64,000 nt of DNA. Origin: Neoarius graeffei. Lineage: Eukaryota > Chordata > Actinopteri > Siluriformes > Ariidae. Shown here in pieces: positions 23,465 through 36,000 of the stretch (position 1 is its first letter; the number at the start of each line of letters is the position of its first letter). The notes beneath the pieces are model-generated. The model was not told where the DNA came from, did not search any database, and worked only from the letters and a program-made list of their open reading frames with translations. A program made the translations under genes and the position numbers. The stretch lies in assembly GCF_027579695.1 (NCBI RefSeq), contig NC_083577.1, positions 35,991,698 through 36,055,697 of the forward strand. Reading direction: 5' to 3'.

Positions 23465-23703
23465 ATGCTTTTGGCTAGAGGGATCAAATACTTATTTCCC
23501 TCAATGAAATACAAATCAATTAAAATATATTCTTTAAAGTTATTTTCTGGATTTTCGTTTTGATATTCTGTCTCTCCATGTTAGAATACATCTACCATTA
23601 AAAGTATAGAATGATCATGTCTTTATTAGTGGGCAAACCAACAAAATCAGCAAGGGATCAAATACTTTTTACTCTCACTGTAGATGTGCTGCATCAAAGT
23701 CCT

Positions 23704-24247
23704 TCTAAAGGCCTCTACATGCTCTTGCGACAAGGCTTTCGCAGATAGCTTTTCGCAGACAGTTGTAATTTATTGTTGAGCGGGGAGTAATAGGCGTGCG
23801 CGATGTTATTCACCGGCACAACGCAAGGGGGCGCGAAGTCGCTAGGAGTAGTTGGTGGGTGTGGTTAGTGGAGTGTTTATCCTCTGGTTACTTATAATGA
23901 CTAGAACTTTTTTTTTTTATAATGACTAGAACTGGAGTCGTATAGATGTACATACTTCCTCAATCAACCGCTCTTCGTGCTGCTCCATCTTCGCTCATGT
24001 TTTTAAAAGTGCCGGTCATGAAAACAAAACAAACCGGGAAAGTAGGAAAGCGGAAGTGCATGTACAGCGGATGTAGAGTGGACCAATCAGAGCCCTCTTG
24101 TCTGCGACGCTGTCTGCGAGGCTTCTGCGGTGGTCACAATTTTTGGGGAGGTGCGCGCAAAGCGTCTGCGAAGGTGGGGGGGGCTACGCAGACACTGTCT
24201 GCGACGCTATCTGCGAGGACTGCGTTGTCAGCATAAATTGGCCTTTA
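23704..24247. mobile_element. inverted-repeat element rich in TCTGCGA
   Basis: Left end AAAGGCCTCTACATGCT and right end AGCATAAATTGGCCTTT are imperfect inverses. The interior repeats TCTGCGA/TCGCAGA about ten times, mostly near the two ends. Target duplication unclear; DNA-transposon MITE of unknown superfamily. Confidence 0.45.
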
Positions 24248-24430
24248 GGCTATATAAGTGTCTCTGGCTGCATTCTCACACAGAACGTTGGTGCGAAATA
24301 TTTATAAACATCTGATAAAAACCCGCCGAACTAACGTCAAACCCGCCCAATTTTTGTCAACCAGCCCAAGCCATTTTTTGCCCGCAAAGTAGAATTCAAA
24401 AACGCCCAATCTGGCAACACTGAATATATT

Positions 24431-25073
24431 TGTTTTTTTCTTTACCAAATTCTAACAGAAAACGAGAGCGCCCGAAAGGGAAAACCGAGCCGAGCCGCCA
24501 TTTTGAATCCTCATTCACGGCTGTAATGCAAATGGCTTCCTCCTCGGTATACAAGTGCACTTCCATGGCAGGAAAAAAAAACTACATTTTGCCGCCTATA
24601 TATGTAGTTCCCTATTTATACAAATAGGAGTCATTCAGGATTCAGACATGTTTTTGCTCGGCGTTAGCAAGTTAGAGGTTTTTAGCTTTCTCCTGAAATG
24701 TTTTCTTTTATTTCTTCTTCCTCAGGGTAGTAAAACTCGCTTTCGCTGTGAACACTGTCGTTATCGCTATCCATCATGTAAAATTAATGCTATTCTCCTG
24801 AGAAATGCTGACAAAAATGTATAAGGTTTTTGATACTTATAAATAAATCTTATTAAAAAAAAGATAAATGTTGACAAAAAAAAAAGCTACTATGTTTGCT
24901 GTTGTTGTGAACGAGCGAGTAGCCAGAGGTCCGTAACTCCCCGCCAGCCAATCGGAGTGCAGGATTTGGACCGCGAAAAAAATTGTATTCCATCGGGGAA
25001 AAATTGTCCTGTATGTATGTATACTAATCTGTGATGTCCTAGTGTTTACAGTGAATCTGATTTCTGGATTTAA
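24431..25073. other. intergenic, unclassified repeat-like sequence
   Basis: Contains CCGAGCCGCCATTTTG (24492), an AT-rich middle and a CCAATCGGAGTGCAGG box near 24950. GTCCTGTATGTATGTATA near 25008 recurs inverted at about 54005. No gene recognised. Confidence 0.4.
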
Positions 25074-26983
25074 AGGAACAGTCCACCGTACTTCCATAAT
25101 GAAATATGCTGTTATCTGAATTGAGACGAGCTGCTCCGTACCTCTCCGAGCTTTGCGCGACCTCCCAGTCAGTCAGACGCGCTGTCACTCCTGTTAGCAA
25201 TGTAGCTAGGCTCAGCATGGCCAACGGTATTTTTTGGGGCTGTAGTTAGATGCGACCAAACTCTTCCGCGTTTTTCCTGTTTACATAGGTTTATATGACC
25301 AGTGATATGAAACAAGTTCAGTTACACAAATTGAAACGTGGCGATTTTCTATGCTATGGAAAGTCGGCACTATAATGACAGGCGTACTAACACCTTCTGC
25401 GCGCTTCGGCAGCGCATTGATATCTGAGCTCCGTATCAATGCGCTGCCAAAGCGCGCAGAAGGTGTTAGTACGCCTGTCATTATAGTGCGGACTTTCCAT
25501 AGCATAGAAAATCGCCACGTTTCAATTTGTGCAACTGAACTTGTTTCATATCACTGGTCATATAAACCTATGTAAACAGGAAAAACGCGGAAGAGTTTGG
25601 TCGCATCTAACTACAGCCCCAAAAAATACCGTTGGCCATGCTGAGCCTAGCTACATTGCTAATGGCCCTGTCACACTATAGCGTTTTGTTCGACGTTTGG
25701 TTGCGTTTTTAAAAATTTGAGAAACGCCGGGGAACGTCGACGTTCTTCAAATTAAGTTTCTAGGTCAACGATGTTGTAACGTTCTTGTAACGCTTGGGTA
25801 ACGCTCAGCCAACGTTCCCTCAGTGTCAGGCGACGTTTGTGGTCGAAAATAGCAGCAAAACCTAGCGTTCTCATAGCGTCCACAGCGCTTTGATAGCGTT
25901 ATCGTAGCGTTTGGGTAGCGTCTGCCTTGCGTCCAGGTAACGTTCTCGACGTTTGTCCAGCGTCTAGCTGACGTTCTCGACGTTTCCACAGCGTCTGCCT
26001 AGCGTTCCTGTAGCGTTCGAGTAACGCGTGGAGCGTTTGTGTGACGTTCCTGTTACGTTTCGCCAACCTGCGGCTGGACGCGCAGTATAAAAGGGGGGGC
26101 TTTTGGCCAGAGTGCATCACTTCCATTTCAACCACCATTTCAACCAGGTTGTTGTGATGCATAAGAGCAGCAACAGCATACTGGCGTTTCTCTTGGTCTG
26201 TCATTGTTCTGAAGTCTTCACTCTGTGAAAGTTCCAACAGGACTGTCGGTGGCCTCTGCAAGCCCCTTTAAATATATTTCTGGCAAGTGCCTGCCAAATG
26301 CTCCTGAACGCTACCAGTAGGTTACAGGCGCGTTACAAGGATGCTACATGGACGTTACACAGACGCTGGAAAAATTCAGAACGCTGACAGACGTTAGAAA
26401 GATGTTGAAAGAGCGTTACATGAGCGTTAAGAACGCTCGGCGAACGCTGACGAACGCTGAAAAACGTTGGCGACACGCTGGACAGACGTTCGATGGACGT
26501 TACACAGGCGTTAGGCAAGCGTTACCCAAGCGCTAGGCACGCGCTGGACACTCGACCCTGATGGGCCGGCGTCCGCCTAGCGTCCAGGGAACGTCCTGAC
26601 TTTCGAGTAACGTTCAAGTAACGCCCGCAAACTTTCGTGTAACGTTCCTCTAACGTGTAAGTAGCGTTTTGATAGAACGTCCTGAATTTTTGTGCACACC
26701 CAAAACTATTTTTCACCCTCAACGTTCGCCGACGTCCCCCAACGTTTGCCGACGCTCGTCTAACTTTCTTGTAACTTTTTTCTAACGTTCTCGACGTTCC
26801 TCTGCGTTTCGCAACACGTTACTCGAACGCTGGTGAGAACGTCGTAGTGTGACAGGGCACTAACAGGAGTGACAGCGCGTCTGACTGACTGGGAGGTCGC
26901 GCAAAGCTCGGAGAGGTACGGAGCAGCTCGTCTCAATTCAGATAAGAGCATATTTCATTATGGAAGTACGGTGGACTGTTCCT
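25074..26983. mobile_element. fold-back TTAA element (T2/Kolobok-like), right arm split
   Basis: Starts AGGAACAGTCCACCGTACTT after TTAA and ends with its inverse before TTTT. The left arm (25074 to about 25428) pairs nearly base for base with the right arm (25432-25662 plus 26861-26983); the TAA-flanked element at 25663-26860 splits the right arm. Without that insert the element would be about 710 bp, almost one palindrome. It ends 88 bp before the nepro ATG. Confidence 0.7.
25663..26860. mobile_element. Harbinger-like element made of 11-bp phased CGT motifs
   Basis: Ends TGGCCCTGTCACACTA and TAGTGTGACAGGGCAC with TAA duplicated (25660-25662, 26861-26863); the undisturbed site is visible in the other arm of the host palindrome. 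A 3-bp TAA duplication suggests PIF/Harbinger. From about 25745 to 26070 the sequence is a run of units R-CGT-Y plus 4 or 6 bases (9 or 11 bp); about 26300-26560 carries the same unit inverted, and 26570-26850 the first orientation again. A 260-bp non-repetitive centre (26070-26300) has CAGTATAAAAGG. Confidence 0.6.
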
Positions 26984-27071
26984 TTTTGAAGGGGATTATA
27001 GAAGAGGGATCTGGCAACCGTGGAGATGTGTCGTGTGTAACCTTTCCAGTTCCTGGTCGCCTTGAAACAAC
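26984..27071 (+). promoter_or_regulatory. nepro proximal promoter/5' UTR region
   Basis: Only 88 bases separate the fold-back transposon from the nepro start codon, so the transcription start must lie here or inside the transposon arm. No TATA box seen. Position inferred from the gene model. Confidence 0.4.
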
Positions 27072-30000
27072 ATGGCGGTTGAACCCTGGAATAAAGTGAA
27101 CATTCCGTGTCCAGGTGCTGCTGCGGCTTGTCGAATCACTTTTAACACCAGGACAGGTATTGTCTTGTGTTGTATAGAGTAGTGTAGATATAGTGTGAGA
27201 CAGTGATTGGACGTATTCTGTTTAGACTGTGTTTGTATGTGAGTGATACACACGTGGGGTACAGCATGAAAAAAATAAATAAAAGATTACCGTTGGTGTT
27301 AGTATCGTATCTTGGTTACCGTGTGTGTGTGTGTGTGTCCCGTGATGTGCTGCTTGACCTATAGCGTGTTGTTTCTATTGCAGCGGCTCTAGCGGAAGCT
27401 GTGGTGGAGCGGTGTGCGCGCGCGCTGAAGCTGCTGGACAGCCGCGTGCTGCACGCAGAGACGCGCGTGCTCCAGGAGCTGCTGTATGTGCAGAACAGCA
27501 GGTTGAGGCAACACAAACCCTTCCGGGCCATCAAGCAGGTCCGCTTTATCTCATCTCAATCACAAGCGCTCATCCGCGCCCCGACTCACACTACTGACTC
27601 GTGTTTTCCCTGCTCTCAACACCCCTCATCCCCCTGATCAGCCCCTTCCTCAGACTCGAGGGTCCCCGGGAGCACAGAGCGCTTCTGAAATCAAGGACTC
27701 GAGCGGCGGCTAAAATTATCCACAACTTAACGATCCATTGCGGAAGTAGAAAAGACTTTCAGTATGTAAACTGTGCATGAATAACGGCTCAAACTCATCT
27801 CATTCATCTCATTATCTCTAGCCGCTTTATCCTTCTACAGGGTCGCAGGCAAGCTGGAGCCTATCCCAGCTGACTACGGGCGAAAGGCGGGGTACACCCT
27901 GGACAAGTCGCCAGGTCATCACAGGGCTGACACATAGACACAGACAACCATTCACACTCACATTCACACCTACGGTCAATTTAGAGTCACCAGTTAACCT
28001 AACCTGCATGTCTTTGGACTGTGGGGGAAACCGGAGCACCCGGAGGAAACCCACGCGGACACGGGGAGAACATGCAAACTCCACACAGAAAGGCCCTCGC
28101 CGACCCCGGGGCTCGAACCCAGGACCTTCTTGCTGTGAGGCGACAGCACTAACCACTACACCGTGCCGCCATATATCTCATCTCATCTCATTATCTCTAG
28201 CTGCTTTATCCTTCTACAGGGTCGCAGGCAAGCTGGAGCCTATCCAGCTGACTACGGGTGAAAGGCGGGGTACACCCTGGACAAGTCGCCAGGTCATCAC
28301 TGGGCTGACACATAGACACAGACAACCATTCACACTCACATTCACACCTACGGTCAATTTAGAGTCACCAGTTCACCTAACCTGCATGTCTTTGGACTGT
28401 GGGGGAAACCGGAGCACCCGGAGGAAACCCACGCGGACACGGGGAGAACATGCAAACTCCACACAGAAAGGCCCTCGCCGACCCCGGGGCTCGAACCCAG
28501 GACCTTCTTGCTGTGAGGCGACAGCGCTAACCACTACACCACCGTGCCGCCGGCTCAAACTCCCACTAGAAAAAAAAATTAGTTGATTCCCGATTACTTG
28601 GAGTATCAGATCACGTGACACCTTTGTCCACAGTTATCGACATCCGGATTATTTATTTTAAAAAATCGGCACTGGCGCCATCTGCGGGGGGCACGGACCT
28701 TTTTGACCCCCCAAAGATAAAGTTTGGGGGGGGGGCAAAAACACCCCAATAATGAAAAAAGTAGTAAACAGTACAGATGAACTCATGTTAACTGACGATT
28801 GAAACCACCTAAACAAATAATAGCCTAGCTTTGAATGCAAAATAAGTAATCTATAGAAACATCACCTAAAATGTTATGATCGGACATGACCCGCCCCCTT
28901 TTCCACTTGCAATATTCCAATGGTTGGCAGTGAGTGATTGACAGGTTGCACTTCGCAAAATTTACACGTCCTTTAGTGCTTTGCGCAGACTTAAGACCTA
29001 CCTGCAGAGCACCATGACTGCTCCGAGACTGAATCACTTGGCTGTTCTTTACACACACAAGGAACATACAGACCACATTGATTTGAAAAAAATTACCAAT
29101 GAGTTCAGCGCTTGTGACAGAAGGAGTGATGTTTTTGCGAAGTTTTAGGGCTGATGGGCTATTAGGGTGAATATGATTTTCTCATGTTCATGAATATGAT
29201 TTTCTCACTGCCTACTTGTTAATTTCCGTCGCCATGAAAGAGATGTGTTGTTAAAGTTTGTAAGTAAGATTAAAATTAACTTTGTCATATCCATTAACTC
29301 TTAACAGAAACTACATTCATGTACAGTTGTCTGCCGAATTCATCTCAAAGAAAATTGCATGAAACTAAATTTGTTTATTGAATAAATTGTGTTTCATACA
29401 ATGTTTAAAGTCGTGAGATTTTTTAATGCATCATAATAAGTTATCGTTAAAATGGGCGCTTCCCACTTGCAATGGTGAATAGTAATGAATGAAAATGACT
29501 TACAACTGAGTCTTTGATATTCAACTACATACACTGCCGACGTCATGACGTCACGGTGCAAGAACATAATTCTGACCCCTCCAATGTTGACATGAAGTTG
29601 GCGCCTATGAAAATCGGTATGTGGTATTCAGTTAACAAAACATAGTTTTTATTTAAAATGTTTTACATAGACTTTTTTATATTTTGTCCACCATTATCGA
29701 CGCCCTTTGTCCTCCGTTATCGACATCCAGGTTATTTATTTTAAAAAATCGGTATGTGGTATTAAGTTAACAAAACGTATTTCTCATCTCATTATCTCTA
29801 GCCACTTTATCCTGTCCTACAGGGTCGCAGGCAAGCTGGAGCCTATCCCAGCTGACTACGGGCGAAAGGCGGGGTACACCCTGGACAAGTCGCCAGGTCA
29901 TCACAGGGCTGACACATAGACACAGACAACCATTCACACTTACATTCACACCTACAGTCAATTTAGGCTACGTTTACATTAGACCGTATCTGTCTCGTTT

Positions 30001-33000
30001 CCTTCACAGATGCACTGTCCGTTTACATTAAACCACCTGGAAACGCCGGGAAACGGGAATCCGCCAGCGTCCACGTATTCAATCCAGATCGTGTCTGGTC
30101 CGGTGCTGTGTAAACATTGAGATACGCGGATACGCTGTGCTGAGCTCTAGCTGGCGTCCTCATTGGACAACGTCACTGTGACATCCACCTTCCTGATTCG
30201 CTGGCGTTGGTCATGTGACGCGACTGCTGAAAAACGGCGCGGACTTCCGCCTTGTATCACCTTTCATTAAAGAGTATAAAAGTATGAAAATACTGCAAAT
30301 ACTGATGCAAATACTGCCCATTGTGTAGTTATGATTGTCTTTAGGCTTGCCATCCTTCCACTTGCAAGTGGTAAGTGATATGCGCTGGGATCACACACAC
30401 AGCGGCTCAGTCCCGAAAACACTGCTAGTGTGCTTCACTCGCGCGCTCTGTGAGCTGCGCAGGGCCGGAGTGCGCACCCTCCAGAGGGCACTCGCTGTTC
30501 AGGGCGGAGTGATTTGGAGCGCAGGATGCCTGCGGAGCCGAGCGTATCCGCGTATTGGTATTGTTGTGTGCACGCGAATCGTGTATTGGTGTTGCTGTGT
30601 GCACACTAATCGTTTTAAAAACGTTAATCTGATGATCCGCTGATACGGTCTAATGTAAACATGGGCTTAGAGTCGCCAGTTAACCTAACCTGCATGTCTT
30701 TGGACTGTGGGGGAAACCCACGCGGACACGGGGAGAACATGCAAACTCCGCACAGAAAGGCCCTCGCCGGCCACGGGGCTCGAACCCAGACCTTCTTGCT
30801 GTGAGGCGACAGCGCTAACCACTACACCACCGTGCCGCCCACAAAACATATTTTTTATTTAAAATGTGTTTTACATAGACTTTTATATTTTGTCCACCGT
30901 TATCGACATCCAGATTATTTATTTTTAAAAAATCGGTATGTGCTATTAAGTTAACAAAACATAGTTTTTATTTAAAATGTGTTTTACATAGACTTTTTTT
31001 ATATTTTGTCCACCCTTATCGACGCCCTTTGTCCATCGTTATCGACATCCAGATTACTTATTTAAAAAAAATCGGTATGTGGTATTAACAAAACATAGTT
31101 TTTATTTAAAATGTGTTTTACATAGACTTTTATATTTAGTACAAAATATCTTTTATGTAAATACATCGATGTCGGTGTTTACGTAAATGAGAGTAATTCT
31201 AATGTTTGTAAAGAAATGAACTGATAATGTTTAACCTGTCAGACAATCTTTTTGTTCCACTTTCTACCCACTTTAAGTATTTTCATAGCTCACATTTTGT
31301 TAATCATTCGTTGTTGTTTGTATTAATTTCTAGTTTTGTAGTTTACCAATAAACCTCAACAGGCAATTAACACTGTAACCACATGAACATCCAGGTCAAA
31401 GGTCGCATGTCATTCCTCGAACCAAAATACAAAATGTCTGCTGATATTGTAGTATGTGGTAGATATTTACAACAAACTGAAAAAAAAAATTCTGAATGGA
31501 ATAGAAAAATCTATTTCAAGCATGTATTTTTTTTCTTTACATGTGAGGAATTTAATTCTGATTGAATTCTATTTATTGCAATCAGATTCCAAATACTCTA
31601 TAAATATTCCATTCTGTTATGAATCAGAAAACAACTATTATAAATCCCAGCGCACTTATTTTTTAAAGTACCTCAGCAGTGTTACACAAAGATCGATCCA
31701 TAACAGTTGTAAATGTTACTTAATTCCACAGGGTGTCGATAATGGTGGACACTGGTGAAAGTGATCACTATTATCGACACCTCACTTGACTTCTCAAACG
31801 CACGTTTAGATACAAAATGGCGACTGTCAAATGAAAGAGTAAGAAACAAAGTAGGTTTCGACAAAGATATCATGAAATATCTGTGAATTTGATCAGTAAA
31901 AACACATCCATGATCTTTCCACCATGCTTACCTGCGACGATAACGTCCAGATTTTCCTCAAATTGCTGATCATGCTGAAAAAAAATTCTCTTTCAGGTAA
32001 CGAGCTGTGTCATTAGACGACAAGATCAAAGGGCGAGGCGGGTCTTCCGGCTGATTAATTAACCAATAATATCTCATCTCATTATCTGTAGCCGCTTTAT
32101 CCTGTTCTACAGGGTCGCAGGCGAGCTGGAGCCTATCCCAGCTGACTACGGGCGAAAGGCGGGGTACACCCTGGACAAGTCGCCAGGTCATCACAGGGCT
32201 GACACATAGACACAGACAACCATTCACACTCACATTCACACCTACGGTCAATTTAGAGTCACCAGTTAACCTAACCTGCATGTCTTTGGACTGTGGGGGA
32301 AACCGGAGCACCCGGAGGAAACCCACGCGGACACGGGGAGAACATGCAAACTCCACACAGAAAGGCCCTCGCCGGCCACGGGGCTCGAACCCAGACCTTC
32401 TTGCTGTGAGGCGACAGCGCTAACCACTACACCACCGTGCCGCCCCCCAATAATAACTGTTATAACTTAAACTCACCTTTTGTAAGATTTTTTTTTTTTT
32501 TTTTTTATTGGTAAATCTGAAAAGGTGTCTAATTATGGACTGTCGATAATTGTAGCTGTTGTTGTACTTATGATTTAGGGAATTGCATGTTGTTTGCTTT
32601 TGTATTCACTGTAGGTTGACCAATGCATTAACCGTCTAAAGGAAATGAAATTTCAGGAAGCTTTGCAAGACCTGAAGGATCTATGCCCAAACCAAATGCA
32701 GAGGTAAAACAATGACAAATGAAAGAATGCATGAGAACAGTTGGGAACAGTTTAAATAGAACCAAAATTTATATGACTGTGTTCTGTAGGATTCTTTAGA
32801 GCGGAGCACTTCTAAATTCCGATTGGTTACCATCAAACCGAGTCATAGCTCATGATGGTAAAATTGCGTGGGCTTCAGCTTTATTCTGACGCCTGTGCAG
32901 CCAGCGGTCTCCCCACCGAGAGATGCTAGCTCATGTCGAAAATGAATGACTGACTTCCGGTCATTTTGGCACTCTCGCCGTGTTTGGTGTGAACGTAGGG

Positions 33001-36000
33001 TTAGACAGTAAGACTTTCAACTGTTCAGTTTTCCCCTGCACAGTCCAGTTTCCAGGCCGTCTACTGGAATTTGGATTTACCTGTAATTTGTCCATTTTAT
33101 TTGCACTTTTTCTGAGTGAGTGATAAAATTATGACTCTTGCACCCCATTTTTCTGTCTTTTTTTTTTTTATAACTAAAAGCAGATCTAAAGATTGATGTC
33201 ATAATTCATAGCTTCTGTCTAAAATAAAGGAGTACCCAAAAATAAAGAGAGAATGAAAATGTCAGAGTTTAGTCCAGTCAGAATTCTGCATTCGGTTTAA
33301 TTTCAGACTCTCATTTGCGGACTCCTTTGATTTGTTCTCCTAGTAAACAAATCACTGCTTATTTTGGTGAGATCACAAGTATTGCCTGAAGACACATTTA
33401 AGGCTGAGTGTGCAGTATGTAGGAACATGGGGGGTCTCTGATTTTGGAACGTTTAAAAGGTGGAAAACCCTACAATAGAGATCTTGCAGTCGCGTGACCA
33501 GAAAGTACACAGCCGCCATCTTGTCGGTAAAAAACACAGCTGAATACTGCTGCACTCGTGTACAGAATGGATCAATTTCAACCGACGGACTACACGGCTC
33601 ATTTTTCTAATGAAGAGATAACTAGATATATGTCTAAAATAAACGATCTACAGATTAGTGACCCTTATGGCTTACTGGACGTAGTTTTCACGACCGTGTC
33701 AGTGGATATTGAACTGCCAGCGGAATACCCGGATGTGTATAATTACCTCATCAACTTTCACTCGCTGTTCAGTGGTGAAGCACTGTGTGCTTATAAATCT
33801 CTGGACAGTTATCTTTACAGAAATTCAGGATTTGTCAGCCGCAGCATCTTGTAAACAAGAAAATAATCCTCATTGGACGGGTAAGTCACTTAAGTATTGA
33901 GTATAGCACTGACCAGCCGATTATAGAATAGAATAAGGTAATTCCAGCTGTAATTCCAAATCGTCCGTGTTGTTTACCATGGATCTGACGTTGGAGAGGT
34001 AGAGGCTTAGCAGTGGAGATTTGAGTAGCTGTTTTCTGAGCTTAGTCAACAGGCAGGCTCTGCAGCCTTGCTTTTGCTTCTGCTCCCGGCGCCGCCTCCT
34101 TCGCTTTGCTTCCGATAACAATCCACGGAGACCCCGCTGGTCTCGCTATCTCGTCCGGAATGTTGTGCATGCGATGGAAATCGCTACAAACCGTCATTTT
34201 CTGCTGGAAACCAATGTCCAGTAAGTCCATACGGTTGTAGTGGATATTGAAGTCCGGTACAGACGAACAACACGCAAAAATACACACAAAAAACATAAAC
34301 GTGCACAGGTAGGGAGAGCTTGTAGCCGCAGCCGTTGTAGTAGAATTGTATATAGTAGGGTTTTCCAGAAGAAAAGGTAGAAGTAGAAGGCGGAAATATG
34401 GCGTTTGACCGACAAGATGGCGTCTGTCACAATCTGGATCGGCTGTGACATCACATGCAAGTGCTCCATACAGTCAGTAATGAAACCAACCAAGTAGTGG
34501 TTAATATCCATTCTGACAGGATGGCTTTTGTTTGTTGATCACATCATTCACACCCTGCTTTTATCTCTGTTAGGTGGGATCAGTTTCCTTTTGGGGCAGT
34601 TGAGCTTCCCCATAGTTTCCCCACAGCTTATAGACCTGATGTGTTCTCTGTGCAGGACTGTGGGAGTTGATGTGGGACATTGCGATGTCCCCAGTCAGCC
34701 CATGCTGGAATGGTTTTGTCTTAAACTGTTGGGAGCCTCCAGCCTCCTGTGTCGGACCCTGGACCAGTGCATCAAAGCCTTCTCGTATCCTTCATTGCTT
34801 ACAGGCATACAGCTTTAGTAACGTACAAGGAATATTACCATGCACGAATATAGACTTTGTATATTTCTTACGAAGGGCTTTTGAACTCTGTCATATACAC
34901 TACCGTTCAAAAGTTTGGGGTCACTTTGAAATGTCCTTATTTTTGAAAGAAAAGCACTGTTCTTTTCAATGAAGATCACTTTAAACTAATCAGAAATCCA
35001 CTCTATACATTGCTAATGTGGTAAATGACTATTCTAGCTGCAAATGTCTGGTTTTTGGTGCAATATCTCCATAGGTGTATAGAGGCCCATTTCCAGCAAC
35101 TCTCACTCCAGTGTTCTAATGGTACAATGTGTTTGCTCATTGCCTCAGAAGGCTAATGGATGATTAGAAAACCCTTGTACAATCATGTTAGCACAGCTGA
35201 AAACAGTTGAGCTCTTTAGAGAAGCTATAAAACTGACCTTCCTTTGAGCAGATTGAGTTTCTGGAGCATCACATTTATGGGGTCGATTAAATGCTCAAAA
35301 TGGCCAGAAAAATGTCTTGACTATATTTTCTATTCATTTTACAGCTTATGGTGGTAAATAAAAGTGTGACTTTTCATGGAAAACACAAAATTGTCTGGGT
35401 GACCCCAAACTTTTGAACGGTAGTGTAACTGAGAAACTGAAGTCCTTTCCACCTTGGTGGAAAACTTACTGACACCTGAGTGTCATTGTAAAATGATGCT
35501 AAATTAATGGAAAATAAACATCATCTTACAGTTTCACCATATCAATGAGATGCTTTTTTTTTTTTTTCTCTTCACATTTTAATCTGCTTATAGTTAGGCT
35601 TAAGTTACATGCTCTGGTCAAAGGTTCTTTGACACCTGATCATCAGAGCTATGTATAAAACCATTCTCGCAAAGTTTGACTCAAAGATCATCTAGAATGT
35701 CTTTGTTTGTTGTAGCGTGACAAATTTCCCTTCACTGGAACTAAAAGGCTCAAACAGTTCCAGCATGATAGTGTGCCTGTGCACAAAGTGAGGTTCATAA
35801 AGACAGTTTACCCAGTTCAGGGTGGAAGAACTCAAGTGGCCTGTACAAAACCCTGATCTCAACCTTTTGGGATGAACTGGAACGCTAAATTTGCCCCAGG
35901 ACTCTCCTCCCAACATGCTCTTCTGGCTGATTTGGCAAATTCCCACAGCTGTGCTTCAAAATATAGTGGAAAGCTTCCCAGAGGAGCGGAAGTTGTTGTT

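Larger units (their letters stand above)
28620..32545. repeat. region with recurring TTATCGAC motif and 137-bp tandem units
   Basis: Units with ATCGGTATGTGSTATTAAG, AACAAAACATAG, TTTTACATAGACTTTT and TTATCGACATCCAG repeat about 3.5 times over 29609-29783 and 30839-31140, split by a V-SINE. TTATCGAC (either strand) appears nine times: near 28633, 29692, 29716, 30898, 31014, 31038, 31735, 31772 and 32541. 28552-29608 and 31141-32070 are otherwise unrecognised. Confidence 0.6.

Noticed and set aside
25899-26261. 120-aa minus-strand protein gene
   Set aside because: The frame mostly reads the 11-bp motif (an 11-residue pseudo-repeat such as RYRNARQTL); no start context, splice sites or homologue that I recognise.
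25745-26560. CRISPR-like array
   Set aside because: Units are 9-11 bp with no long constant repeat and no spacers of CRISPR size, and the host is a vertebrate.
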